Of a stretch of DNA of 29,159 nucleotides, positions 15,710-23,648 are shown piece after piece. The notes beneath the pieces were generated by a model. That model was given only the letters and a program-made list of their open reading frames with translations, was not told the origin of the DNA and ran no database searches. Each line of letters starts with the position of its first letter. Positions within the stretch are counted from its first letter, which is position 1. Both the position numbers and the translations under genes were made by a program. Origin of the DNA: JBGVMW01 sp045122835 (GTDB lineage: Bacteria > Bacillota > Clostridia > Lachnospirales > Lachnospiraceae); assembly GCA_045122835.1 (NCBI GenBank), contig JBGVIB010000045.1, positions 1 through 29,159 of the forward strand. Direction: 5' to 3'.

Positions 15710-16024
15710 TTACACATATTTTTTAACTACTTCTTCTAACTGTGCTAATGGTACAGCACCAGTGATAATTTCCTTAGCCTCTCCTTCTGCAAATAAAATA
15801 AATGTAGGAATAGACATCACACGATATCTTCCTGCTGCCTCCTGGTCGTTATCTACATTTATCTTATACATCTGACAACGTCCCTCATATTTTTTTGATA
15901 ATTCCTCCACTACTGGTGCCATCATTTTGCAAGGACCACACCAGTCTGCATAAAAATCAACTAATACCGGACTGCCAGACTGTAATACCTTTTCCTCAAA
16001 TTCTGCATCTTTTATTATTTCCAT
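15710..16024 (-). CDS. trxA: Thioredoxin
   Basis: A 104-residue thioredoxin, the general cytoplasmic protein disulfide reductase, recharged by thioredoxin reductase. The active site is WCGPC with Cys29 and Cys32, in the context FYADWCGPCKMM. The buried Asp of VDFYAD (Asp23) and the cis-proline of SIPTF are present. Length is standard. GGGAG precedes the ATG. It lies 29 bp after a 43-codon gene and downstream of trmB, so it is probably the last gene of that transcript. No reductase gene is adjacent. Confidence 0.95.
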   Translation of the reverse strand: MEIIKDAEFEEKVLQSGSPVLVDFYADWCGPCKMMAPVVEELSKKYEGRCQMYKINVDNDQEAAGRYRVMSIPTFILFAEGEAKEIITGAVPLAQLEEVVKKYV

Positions 16025-16053
16025 ATCAAATTTCTCCCTTCGTAAATCAATTT

Positions 16054-16185
16054 TTATCTCTTATTATTTCCCCCATTTAAAATATGATACACCTCTTGAA
16101 ATGATTTTTTAATCTGTTTTGCCTTTTCCTGTATCTTTGTTTTATCATATGTAGCGGTCATTAATTTTTGTTGAAGCTTATTCAT
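16054..16185 (-). CDS. Small 43-residue hypothetical protein
   Basis: A short gene between trmB and trxA. The ATG at 16185 follows a textbook ribosome site, AAGGAGG, and the frame ends at 16054. The peptide starts MNKLQQKLMTATYDKT, is Lys- and Gln-rich and basic, continues as a likely amphipathic helix (KIQEKAKQIKKSFQEVYHIL) and ends GGNNKR. No signal, membrane segment or cysteine is present. Gaps of 33 bp to trmB and 29 bp to trxA point to one operon. I do not recognise a family; the ribosome site, spacing and lack of other content in the gap support a real gene. Confidence 0.65.
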   Translation of the reverse strand: MNKLQQKLMTATYDKTKIQEKAKQIKKSFQEVYHILNGGNNKR

Positions 16186-16218
16186 ACTCCTCCTTATTCC
16201 GCCACCATGGGGCAACTA

Positions 16219-16866
16219 TTATTTTATATTTCTATATGCAATCAGCTTATTGATTGCATTACCCATTCCGGAAAACTTCGCTTCATATTCAGTCATTACA
16301 TTTCCCTCTGACATTAACTCGTCATGATGCAGGTCATAGGTGAATGCTTCTAATATCCAACCTGCTTCTTTTACCTGCTCTAAAGAAAATTCGAACAACG
16401 GAACATTATCTGTCTTAAACTCTACTCTTCCCTCAGGCTTCAGGAACTTATGATATCTTGCAAAAAATTCCTTTGATGTCAGTCTGCGTTTTGCATGTCG
16501 ATCTTTTGGCCATGGATCTGAAAAATTTAAGTAGATTTTATCTACTTCATCCTTCTCAAATACCTCTGCAATGGTTTCGGCATCCATACGGATAAAATAA
16601 AGATTGGTTATTTCACTTTCTTCTCTCTTTTGAATTGCTCTTAACAATACGCTGGAATATTTTTCAATTCCAATATAATTAATATCAGGATTACTCTCTG
16701 CCAACTTCATAAGAAACTGTCCTTTTCCCATACCAACCTCAATATGAATTGGATTAGAATTTCCAAACAGTTCATGCCATTTTCCCTTTTGTTTCTCTGG
16801 CTCTTGTATTACATATTCGTTACTACCGATAACTTCACGTGAGCCTTTAATATTACGCAATCGCAT
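16219..16866 (-). CDS. trmB: tRNA (guanine-N7-)-methyltransferase
   Basis: TrmB puts a methyl group on N7 of G46 in the variable loop of many tRNAs, using S-adenosylmethionine. The start chosen is the ATG at 16866, with AGAGGA upstream, giving 215 residues; an extension to 16911 lacks support. The Rossmann-type SAM motif is EVGMGKG (43-49), followed by GIEKY (66-70). The family signature NFSDPWPKDRHAKRRL (114-129) carries the catalytic Asp and the tRNA-contacting basic residues. FKTDN and the C-terminal TEYEAKF complete the pattern. It is upstream of the 43-codon gene and trxA on the same strand. Confidence 0.95.
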   Translation of the reverse strand: MRLRNIKGSREVIGSNEYVIQEPEKQKGKWHELFGNSNPIHIEVGMGKGQFLMKLAESNPDINYIGIEKYSSVLLRAIQKREESEITNLYFIRMDAETIAEVFEKDEVDKIYLNFSDPWPKDRHAKRRLTSKEFFARYHKFLKPEGRVEFKTDNVPLFEFSLEQVKEAGWILEAFTYDLHHDELMSEGNVMTEYEAKFSGMGNAINKLIAYRNIK

Positions 16867-17008
16867 TTTTTCCTCTTTCTGCCATTTAAACGGCTTTGTA
16901 CACCAGTACAATATTTGATTTCTTTTTGTCAGATAATAACAACTGCTTCTAAACAGTCAGATTTCCTCTAATTTTATGTATATTCAGAACCTGTTACTTA
17001 TATGACAA

Positions 17009-18142
17009 TTACTTATAATTCCCTAAAATTCTCATATAAGTTGCTTCCTCTGCCAATCCCTGAAGAGCATTTTTCACTCCATTATCCTTAAGATTTCCCT
17101 CGAAATCTACAAAGAAACGATATTCCCATTTCTTCTCCGCAATTGGTCTGGACTCTATTTTTGTTAAATTCAGATTATTATAAATAAAATGGGACAACAT
17201 GCGGTAAAGGGAACCGCTTTCATGTGGAATTTCAAAGCATATACTTACCTTCTTAGCATCCTTTGTAAAAATCTTTTTGTTTGTCACAATAATAAATCTG
17301 GTAGAATTATTCTTATTATCATTGACACCCTTTTCTAAGATTTCCAATCCATATGTTTCAGCTGCATGGGCACTGGCAATAGCTGCCTGTGTTACATCCT
17401 TATCATCCATGACCTTCTTAGCCGCAAATGCATTATTTTTCATGCTGTACTGCTTCCAGTCACGATGCTCACCCAGATACATACTGCTCTGCATCAATGA
17501 CTGTGGGTGCGAATATACCGTTTTGATGCTATCAAGCTTTGTACCGGGAACCCCCATAAGACAATGTTCAATGCCAATAATCTGCTCCGCTACGATATAA
17601 TTTTCAAATTCCACCAGTAAATCATAAATTTCACTTACCACACCAGCCGAAGAATTTTCAATTGGCAACACACCGTAATCTGCTTCTCCCTTAGCAATTG
17701 CTTCCATGGCATCACGCCAGGTATCAACATGATAACTGTCTACGTTGGCACCAAAATATTCCTCTGTGGCAATCTGTGCATAAGCACCTTCCGCTCCCTG
17801 AAATACTACTCTTGCCTTATTCTCCGGCAAACTTTCCACCTCTGCAAATGGAATCTCTCCTATTACACCATGTTCCGCCAACAAACCATACTGTAATTTG
17901 CGGCTTATGCTCATAATCTGCTCAAACAATTCCTGCACAGCATGACTGTTAAATTCATTTTTCGCAAGTCCTTTTAATGTATCAATCTTACTATTTTCTC
18001 TTTCCTTATCAAAAACCGGTTTTCCCGTTTCTATCTTATATTCTGCAACCTGCTTGCAGACTTCCATACGTGTTTCATACAATTCTACAATCTGTCTGTC
18101 AATTTTATCAATTTCATCTCTTAATACCAGTAAATCAACCAA
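17009..18142 (-). CDS. pheA: Bifunctional chorismate mutase/prephenate dehydratase (P-protein)
   Basis: Converts chorismate through prephenate to phenylpyruvate, for phenylalanine synthesis. The start is TTG at 18142, well placed seven bases after GGAGG; 377 residues. The AroQ chorismate mutase helices cover about 1-90 (LRDEIDKIDRQIVEL start, with Arg and Lys catalytic residues). The dehydratase domain covers about 110-290, with FQGAEGAYAQIA and the catalytic Thr281 in STRF. The C-terminal ACT domain (about 297-375) carries ESRP (330-333) and a GSLYRML form of the GALV loop, the pair that binds phenylalanine, so feedback inhibition is likely. It has its own promoter and no attenuator peptide visible. 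Confidence 0.95.
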   Translation of the reverse strand: MVDLLVLRDEIDKIDRQIVELYETRMEVCKQVAEYKIETGKPVFDKERENSKIDTLKGLAKNEFNSHAVQELFEQIMSISRKLQYGLLAEHGVIGEIPFAEVESLPENKARVVFQGAEGAYAQIATEEYFGANVDSYHVDTWRDAMEAIAKGEADYGVLPIENSSAGVVSEIYDLLVEFENYIVAEQIIGIEHCLMGVPGTKLDSIKTVYSHPQSLMQSSMYLGEHRDWKQYSMKNNAFAAKKVMDDKDVTQAAIASAHAAETYGLEILEKGVNDNKNNSTRFIIVTNKKIFTKDAKKVSICFEIPHESGSLYRMLSHFIYNNLNLTKIESRPIAEKKWEYRFFVDFEGNLKDNGVKNALQGLAEEATYMRILGNYK

Positions 18143-18177
18143 TTTCTTTCCTCCTCCACTTAAATCTGCGCTATGTA

Positions 18178-18206
18178 ATCATAACACACCCCCTTTTATT
18201 CTTCAA
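18178..18206 (-). promoter_or_regulatory. Promoter of pheA
   Basis: On the minus strand TTGAAG (18206-18201) and TATGAT (18183-18178) are spaced by 17 bp, 36 bp before the TTG start. Confidence 0.6.
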
Positions 18207-18230
18207 CTTAGTTTTTGAGTATGTTTTTGC

Positions 18231-18259
18231 TTGCAATATCAAACGCAAAACTATATAAT
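18231..18259 (+). promoter_or_regulatory. Promoter of the DUF5050/carboxypeptidase operon
   Basis: TTGCAA (18231-18236), a 17-bp spacer and a perfect TATAAT (18254-18259). It is divergent from the pheA promoter, 25 bp away. Confidence 0.65.
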
Positions 18260-18341
18260 AAAATTGTTAATAAAATATTTCTTATTTATTATGTAGGGGG
18301 AATTTTTATTACACAATACAGTATACAGATGAGGGATGCAT

Positions 18342-19391
18342 ATGAAAAAAAAGAAAGATATCATAATCATAGTTGGAATTATTGCAATTGTTTTCATCAT
18401 TATTATTGTTCAAAGGATTCTGAGTGCTGTATTTTCTAATGATTATACTAACGAACCATTTATCAGTGGTAACACCAGCAGCAATCTCCATAACAAAGGG
18501 TTGTTCTGCGAATATAATAACATTGTTTACTTTGCAAATCCTTATGATCAGAACGGATTATATGCCTATGATGCCAGCAAGAATTCCACTAAAAAAATAG
18601 CTAATGGTTCCGTAAAATACATTAATACAGATGGACACCATATTTACTATGTAAAAGAACCTGCCAATACAATCGAGCACAGTGAGGAAAGTTTTGCTTT
18701 TCTTAACGGTGGTTTAAAGGGAGTTTACCGTTGTGATATGCAGGGAAAGAACAGTGAAGTTCTGACAGATGATACTTCCGGTGTACTTCACTTAATTGGC
18801 AATACATTATATTATCAGCATTATAATACAGACCAGGGACTTTATTTACATTCTATGGATCTGGATGGTTCTAATGACAAAGAACTTTCACAGGATGCAT
18901 TGAATCCGGCTGGTTATGCTAATGGTAATATTTACTGCACCGGATTTTCAAATGCTGTCAATGTACGCGTAATTGATACGGATACAACCACCATTTCCAA
19001 TCTTCCGGATATCAAAGGTTACATGTGCATTCCAGATGAAGAATATTTATACTACATGGATTTAAATCGCGATTATGCATTATCACGTTATAACATGACA
19101 ACTGGTGAAACTGAACACCTTACAGAAGAGCGATTAGATACATACCATATTTGCAGCGATACTATTTTTTATCAGGTAAGCCATGAAGAAACACCTGGAT
19201 TATATCGCATGAATAAAGAAAGCTTAGAAAGTGAATTAATAAAAGAAGGAGTATATTGTAATCTGAACTCAGACTCCTCTTACCTGTATTTTAATAATTT
19301 TTATAATACTGTGCCAATATACCGGGTTCCTGTTTCCGGTTCCACAACTGTGTCAGAGTTCACAATTGCGGAAGATATTGACCAGGACTAA
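18342..19391 (+). CDS. Membrane-anchored DUF5050 beta-propeller-like protein
   Basis: A 349-residue protein. The start chosen is the ATG at 18342, six bases after GAGGG; an ATG at 18336 sits directly on that site. A Lys-rich start is followed by one membrane segment (about 6-28), and the rest faces outward. The outer part has repeated blades of the form xIYYxxxxxxxLYxxDxxGxxxxxL, for example the NTLYYQHYN, EYLYYMDLN and SYLYFNNFY segments, matching DUF5050 or low-density-lipoprotein-receptor-type propellers found in many clostridia. The function is unknown; binding of envelope polymers or proteins is a guess. It abuts the next gene with no gap before that gene's ribosome site, so the two are co-transcribed. 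Confidence 0.75.
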   Translation: MKKKKDIIIIVGIIAIVFIIIIVQRILSAVFSNDYTNEPFISGNTSSNLHNKGLFCEYNNIVYFANPYDQNGLYAYDASKNSTKKIANGSVKYINTDGHHIYYVKEPANTIEHSEESFAFLNGGLKGVYRCDMQGKNSEVLTDDTSGVLHLIGNTLYYQHYNTDQGLYLHSMDLDGSNDKELSQDALNPAGYANGNIYCTGFSNAVNVRVIDTDTTTISNLPDIKGYMCIPDEEYLYYMDLNRDYALSRYNMTTGETEHLTEERLDTYHICSDTIFYQVSHEETPGLYRMNKESLESELIKEGVYCNLNSDSSYLYFNNFYNTVPIYRVPVSGSTTVSEFTIAEDIDQD

Positions 19392-19409
19392 ATGTTTGGA
19401 GATAATTTC

Positions 19410-20915
19410 ATGAGAATAAAAAAATATATTTCAGTTGGGCTGGCATTTTGCTTGTCCCTTTCTGTTTTTACTATTACAGCAGATGCAACCAATCGAAATT
19501 TAACGGATGAACAGCGCAAAGCTATCCGTATTGAAAGTAACTCATTGGAAGACTGGCCGGATGGTCCTCAGGTACTGGCAGAATCCGCTATTTTGATGGA
19601 AGCCGGTACCGGCACTATTCTGTATGAAAAAAATGCCACGGCAGCAATGTATCCTGCCAGTACCACCAAGACATTAACTGCTCTATTAACTGTAGAAAAC
19701 TGTAAAATGTCTGACACTGTTACGATTTCCCGCAATGCCTTATATGACGTACCCTCTGACAGTAGTCTTATGGGAGGACTTTCTGTAGGAGACAAATTAA
19801 GTGTGGAAGTATGTATGTACGGACTTATGCTTTCATCTGGTAATGAGATTTCTTATGCTCTAGGTGAACATGTTGCAGGGGGCGAGCTAAGCAAATTCGT
19901 AGATATGATGAATGAGCGATCTGCTGGATTAGGTTGCGTGAATTCTCATTTTTCAAATCCTCATGGATATCATGACGCTGAGCATTATACCTGTGCTTAT
20001 GACCTTGCTCTGATTTCCATGGAAGCCTTAAAACATACAGAATATCGAAAAATTGCAGGTACGGAACGCTATAACTTTCCACTTGCCAATGATGGTTCTG
20101 TGCGTGACCCATGGAATCATCATCTGATGTTGAAACAGAATTCTGAATATTATTATGAATATTGTACCGGTGGTAAGACTGGATATACCTCAAGTTCCGG
20201 TTCTACTCTTGTCACATATGCAGAGAAAGACGGAATATCCTTAATTTGCGTTGTATTAAATGAGAACAAGCCAGGCCACTGGACTGATACAAAGACATTG
20301 CTGGATTATGGGTTTAACAATTTCCATAAGGTTGAGATTTCCACCAATGAAAAGAATTTTTCACTGGGAAATAATACCTTTTTCCATTCCGGAAACAACA
20401 TTTTTGGTAATACCCTTCCAACAATTGAATTAAACAAAGACGGATATATGGTGTTGCCAAATGAAGCTTCCTTTGAGGATACTGTATCCTCCATTCAATT
20501 TGAAGAAGCAACTTCGTCAGGAGATGCCGGTACCACTACAAATGCCCTTGCTACTTTGTCTTACACTTATAAGGGGTATCCCGTTGGCTCGACCACCATT
20601 GATTTGATTACAAATGAAGCCGAAAGCTTTGATTTCTCAACTCTTACATCAGAACAAAAGGATAAGGTTGAGAAAGAAAAAGACACTTCATCTATCAGCT
20701 TCATCCAGATTGACCAGACACTTATTTTTGTCCTATTAGGAGCAATTGCCGTGATTGCTGTTCTTGTTATTGTAATTGTCCTGGCAAGACGTTCTTATGC
20801 TTATAGAAAAGATAGTAAGGATATTAACCAGCCACTTACTATTCCACATACAAAGACTAAAAAAAACAGCAAAAAAAATAAAAATGCTTCTAAGTACAAA
20901 GATTTACATTTCTAA
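19410..20915 (+). CDS. D-alanyl-D-alanine carboxypeptidase (peptidase S11, DacA/DacF-like)
   Basis: A low-molecular-weight penicillin-binding protein that trims the terminal D-Ala of peptidoglycan stem peptides. The ATG at 19410 has GGAG eight bases upstream; 501 residues. A signal peptide covers about 1-26. The three penicilloyl-serine motifs are present: STTK (Ser84, Lys87), SGN (143-145) and KTG (256-258). A beta-rich C-terminal region (about 300-400) is followed by a membrane anchor at 437-459 and a Lys-rich cytoplasmic tail, longer than the usual amphipathic helix of this family. Co-transcribed with the DUF5050 gene. Confidence 0.92.
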   Translation: MRIKKYISVGLAFCLSLSVFTITADATNRNLTDEQRKAIRIESNSLEDWPDGPQVLAESAILMEAGTGTILYEKNATAAMYPASTTKTLTALLTVENCKMSDTVTISRNALYDVPSDSSLMGGLSVGDKLSVEVCMYGLMLSSGNEISYALGEHVAGGELSKFVDMMNERSAGLGCVNSHFSNPHGYHDAEHYTCAYDLALISMEALKHTEYRKIAGTERYNFPLANDGSVRDPWNHHLMLKQNSEYYYEYCTGGKTGYTSSSGSTLVTYAEKDGISLICVVLNENKPGHWTDTKTLLDYGFNNFHKVEISTNEKNFSLGNNTFFHSGNNIFGNTLPTIELNKDGYMVLPNEASFEDTVSSIQFEEATSSGDAGTTTNALATLSYTYKGYPVGSTTIDLITNEAESFDFSTLTSEQKDKVEKEKDTSSISFIQIDQTLIFVLLGAIAVIAVLVIVIVLARRSYAYRKDSKDINQPLTIPHTKTKKNSKKNKNASKYKDLHF

Positions 20916-20927
20916 ATATGTCAGCAT

Positions 20928-20976
20928 AAAAATAAGCATTGTATACCATTTCAAAGTATACAATGCTTATTTTTTT
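20928..20976. terminator. Bidirectional terminator between carboxypeptidase and exonuclease genes
   Basis: AAATAAGCATTGTATAC and GTATACAATGCTTATTT form a perfect 17-bp stem with A and T tracts outside. It includes the exonuclease stop codon. Confidence 0.9.
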
Positions 20977-21956
20977 AATACCTTCTCAGCAGCTTCTAAC
21001 GCTGCTTTTCTACGACGTTCTCTCCTACGTCTGCGCAGATCCTCCTGACGTTTTTTTACCTCCATCGCTTCCTGCTCTGATACCAGCTTTAGGGTGCGAA
21101 TGACAAAAACATTACTTGTCTCCGTCTTCTTCAAGCGTACTTTTCCTTTCATATATCCATGCTCGTTACAGTAACAAAGACAAAAATAGTTTTTTTGATT
21201 ACTCGAAAACCATCTAATTTTCTTATGAGCATTTTTTTCGCATTTATAGCACTTTGTAGCCGTTACATCACGATTTGCCATAGCATCTTCCTTAGATGTG
21301 AATTCTCTAGAAATATATTTTGCATAGGTATCAAACACTTCATATATCTCCGCTTTTCGATTCACTGGTCTTACATAAGTATCATACGAATAAAATCCCA
21401 TTACAGAATTACCTTGTAATTTCTGCAAAATCTTGCTGGTGTATGCAGCATCCTCCAACGCTCCATGAAATGGTGCCGCTTTTGGTATACCTAGGTAATC
21501 CACTGCACATTCTAAGCTTCTTCTCGCCTTTTTATCCGTTTCGAAAGCAAGTGCAAACAGCTTCTGTACATCATAAAATTTAATTGGTCCCTCTGCCATA
21601 GGATCCATATGATAATATTTCATATTTTTTTGAAACTCAGATAAATCCATGGTTCCCCATGTACAAAACATATAATCTTCGCCGCACCATTCTAAAAATT
21701 CATCAGCACATATTTTAAACAAACGCCCTTCTTTTTTTAATTGTTCAATGGTCACCGACAATATTTCTCTTGTATGTGAATTCAGGCTTTTATAAACCAA
21801 CGGCTTAATATATTGATGATATTCATCAATTTGTTCAAATTCGCTATTTAATTTCACCGCACCAATTTCTATAATTTCAAACCCCAAATTCGGATTTTCC
21901 TTTTCTTTCCCGCCAGGACTTTGATTCCATTCTAAATCAAGTACAATATAATTCAT
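20967..21956 (-). CDS. DEDDh 3'-5' exonuclease with zinc-knuckle and basic tail
   Basis: A 329-residue nuclease of the DnaQ/RNase T superfamily. The catalytic set is visible: Asp7 and Glu9 (VLDLEWNQ), Asp104 (GTMDLSEF), and His164 with Asp169 (HGALEDA), which makes it DEDDh type. The layout resembles KapD/ERI-1-like exonucleases. After the exonuclease domain (about 1-180), cysteines at 236, 239, 259, 261 and 263 could bind zinc. An Arg/Lys-rich helix at about 301-318 would favour nucleic-acid binding. Substrate, RNA or DNA, cannot be told from sequence. The ribosome site is weak (GGATGG). Confidence 0.85.
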   Translation of the reverse strand: MNYIVLDLEWNQSPGGKEKENPNLGFEIIEIGAVKLNSEFEQIDEYHQYIKPLVYKSLNSHTREILSVTIEQLKKEGRLFKICADEFLEWCGEDYMFCTWGTMDLSEFQKNMKYYHMDPMAEGPIKFYDVQKLFALAFETDKKARRSLECAVDYLGIPKAAPFHGALEDAAYTSKILQKLQGNSVMGFYSYDTYVRPVNRKAEIYEVFDTYAKYISREFTSKEDAMANRDVTATKCYKCEKNAHKKIRWFSSNQKNYFCLCYCNEHGYMKGKVRLKKTETSNVFVIRTLKLVSEQEAMEVKKRQEDLRRRRRERRRKAALEAAEKVLKK

Positions 21957-22012
21957 ATTCCATCCTACCTATGCCACACAAGGTTGTGGAGCTTCTTCCC
22001 CTTGCAATCATG

Positions 22013-22193
22013 TTATTCACAACAAGTACAACATTCCTTCTAAAACGGTTGTACCTGTCCATTACATATGTATTCTATCACATGCAATAAATACTTTCAA
22101 CTTTCCAGATCAATTAGAGTTTTCCACAGATATTCTATTTTTCTATAGATAAATCCACAATGATTTACACATCCTAACATACATTGTGGAAAA
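22013..22193. promoter_or_regulatory. Cluster of DnaA-box-like sites
   Basis: This AT-rich gap between the exonuclease gene and tRNA-Arg contains TTATTCACA (22013-22021, fits TTATNCACA), TTTTCCACA (22120-22128, one mismatch), AAATCCACA (22151-22159, two mismatches), ATTTACACA (22163-22171, two mismatches) and TGTGGAAAA (22185-22193, one mismatch on the other strand). An imperfect CCACA/TGTGG dyad lies at 21974-21989. No gene is visible here. Confidence 0.45.
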
Positions 22194-22207
22194 TTTGTTA
22201 ACACAAA

Positions 22208-22247
22208 AAAAAGCCAAAATCCTTTTCACATAAGGTTTTCGGCTTTC
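22208..22247 (-). terminator. Terminator after tRNA-Arg
   Basis: On the minus strand GCCGAAAACCTT pairs with AAGGATTTTGGC (one mismatch) and is followed by eight T residues. Confidence 0.8.
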
Positions 22248-22252
22248 AGAAG

Positions 22253-22324
22253 CGCCCATAGTAGGAATCGAACCTACAACTAACCCTTAGGAGGGGCTTG
22301 TTATATCCATTTAACTATACGGGC
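22253..22324 (-). tRNA. tRNA-Arg (anticodon CCU)
   Basis: A 72-nt cloverleaf on the minus strand. The acceptor stem pairs GCCCGTA with TATGGGC (one G-U), discriminator G. The D stem is GTTA/TAAC. The anticodon stem AGCCC/GGGTT surrounds loop CTCCTAA, so the anticodon is CCT. The T arm is GTAGG-TTCGATT-CCTAC. CCA is not encoded. Confidence 0.93.
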
Positions 22325-22367
22325 ATTTTATTCAATTTTAACACATTACCAGATAAATTTGTATTAA

Positions 22368-22640
22368 TTACCGCTTTGTTTTCTTTTTTGGCACTACTGC
22401 CGGATATATATATCCCACCCGATTTCCCAAAGATAGAATGTCACTTACCTGAGAAGCTTTTTTATCACCAAAAGTTTCTCTGTGTACGCTTTGCTCTAAT
22501 TCGTATTTAGTGTTATTGAACACAATACATCCATTTCCACTATGTGAAACACTTCTACCAGTGAAAACAACTCTGTTCCCTATGCTGCATTCAAAATCAG
22601 GATTCGGCTGTCTTCCTACCTGTTTAAATCTTGCAATCAT
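22368..22640 (-). CDS. Hypothetical 90-residue protein
   Basis: A small basic protein starting MIARFKQVGRQPNPDFEC. It has a beta-rich middle, including GNRVVFTGRSVSHSGNGC and VFNNTKYELE, and a Lys/Arg tail KKKTKR. No signal or membrane segment is present. GGAG lies eight bases before the ATG. It sits between the DUF3881 gene and tRNA-Arg on the same strand, with 43 bp to the tRNA, so the tRNA may be processed from a transcript that includes it. I do not recognise the family. Confidence 0.6.
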   Translation of the reverse strand: MIARFKQVGRQPNPDFECSIGNRVVFTGRSVSHSGNGCIVFNNTKYELEQSVHRETFGDKKASQVSDILSLGNRVGYIYPAVVPKKKTKR

Positions 22641-22749
22641 AAAATATCTCCTTATCTCACAATCTTTACGAGATAACTACATACCATAACAGTATACTCT
22701 ATTTTTCTGTTTTTGGCAATATTTTTGATTAGAGCAAAGCGTGCAAGCA

Positions 22750-23634
22750 TTATTTTTCAAAAAAATTAATTTTTCCCTGAAGCCAGATGACTCCTTTAAA
22801 TCTTCTTCCTACTTGTGGTTCACCTAGCAAATCCTTTTTGCTAATACACAGATCAAAGTTTACATCATTGCAACAAATAACCATGTTATATACAATATCC
22901 TTTGTTGCCTGATTTTTTACTTCATTTAACTCTGTAATTTCCCCAAGAATGGAATATCGTTCACATTCCACTCCATACGGCATAAAGAAAGAATCTACAA
23001 GGGTAAATACATCCTCCTGTAAAATTCTCCGGCTTACCATGGAATAAATATCAATATCCTCGATGGTCAGGCTCTCCATTGCCGTTTCATCGCCTTTTTT
23101 GGCAGCTGCAAGCAACTGGCATCGCTTCCTTGATTCCGCAATATCGCGTTTACGCTGTGCCTCACTTTTCCTAATAGGGAGCAGAATGGTTCCTGCTGTG
23201 GATAAACCGCTTAAGGTAACTGTACTTCCAAGTTCAGATAACCGGTTCAATCGCAGTTCATTTTTATAATCACATACATTCTGTATAAAGAAAATTAAAG
23301 ACACCCCAAGCCGTACATCCTCGCAGATGCCGGCATAGGCTTCTCTATCAAAATGCTTTTCCACTAATACATCTTCTTTTGTAGAAATACAACTGCCTTC
23401 AAAACATGGGTAATAATATTCCATATGAAAGGTATCGTCTGGTGCCATTTCACCACATACCATAATTCCCATATTGGGTGCAAACCGTTTGTAGAACTGG
23501 ACAAATACAATTCCATCTTCATCCTCCACCATATGGGTAGCATCCGGCTGCTGTAATATCAATTCTATATATTTACAAACATCTGATTTTGATTTACAGT
23601 CAGATATTCCTATTGCTCTTAAATAATTATGCAC
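22750..23634 (-). CDS. DUF3881 family protein
   Basis: A 294-residue cytoplasmic protein with no signal peptide. It opens with HNYLRAIGISD and has a middle segment LSGLSTAGTILLPIRKS, both typical of DUF3881, a family that I know from Lachnospiraceae and of unknown function. The start is GTG at 23634, seven bases after GAGG. It begins 14 bp after the serS stop and is surely co-transcribed with it. A helical Lys/Arg-rich segment (about 160-185) separates two mixed alpha/beta halves. Nothing catalytic is evident. Confidence 0.78.
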   Translation of the reverse strand: MHNYLRAIGISDCKSKSDVCKYIELILQQPDATHMVEDEDGIVFVQFYKRFAPNMGIMVCGEMAPDDTFHMEYYYPCFEGSCISTKEDVLVEKHFDREAYAGICEDVRLGVSLIFFIQNVCDYKNELRLNRLSELGSTVTLSGLSTAGTILLPIRKSEAQRKRDIAESRKRCQLLAAAKKGDETAMESLTIEDIDIYSMVSRRILQEDVFTLVDSFFMPYGVECERYSILGEITELNEVKNQATKDIVYNMVICCNDVNFDLCISKKDLLGEPQVGRRFKGVIWLQGKINFFEK

Positions 23635-23648
23635 CTTGTATCCTCATC

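Noticed and set aside
21957..22205. The chromosomal origin oriC
   Set aside because: DnaA-like boxes are present, but there is no dnaA or dnaN, no clear AT-rich unwinding element with DnaA-trio pattern next to a perfect box pair, so I call it only a DnaA-box cluster.
22486..22742. A 15-bp inverted pair ACGCTTTGCTCTAAT (22486-22500 and 22728-22742) around the 90-residue gene
   Set aside because: A match of this length is expected about once in a window of this size and one arm lies in coding sequence.
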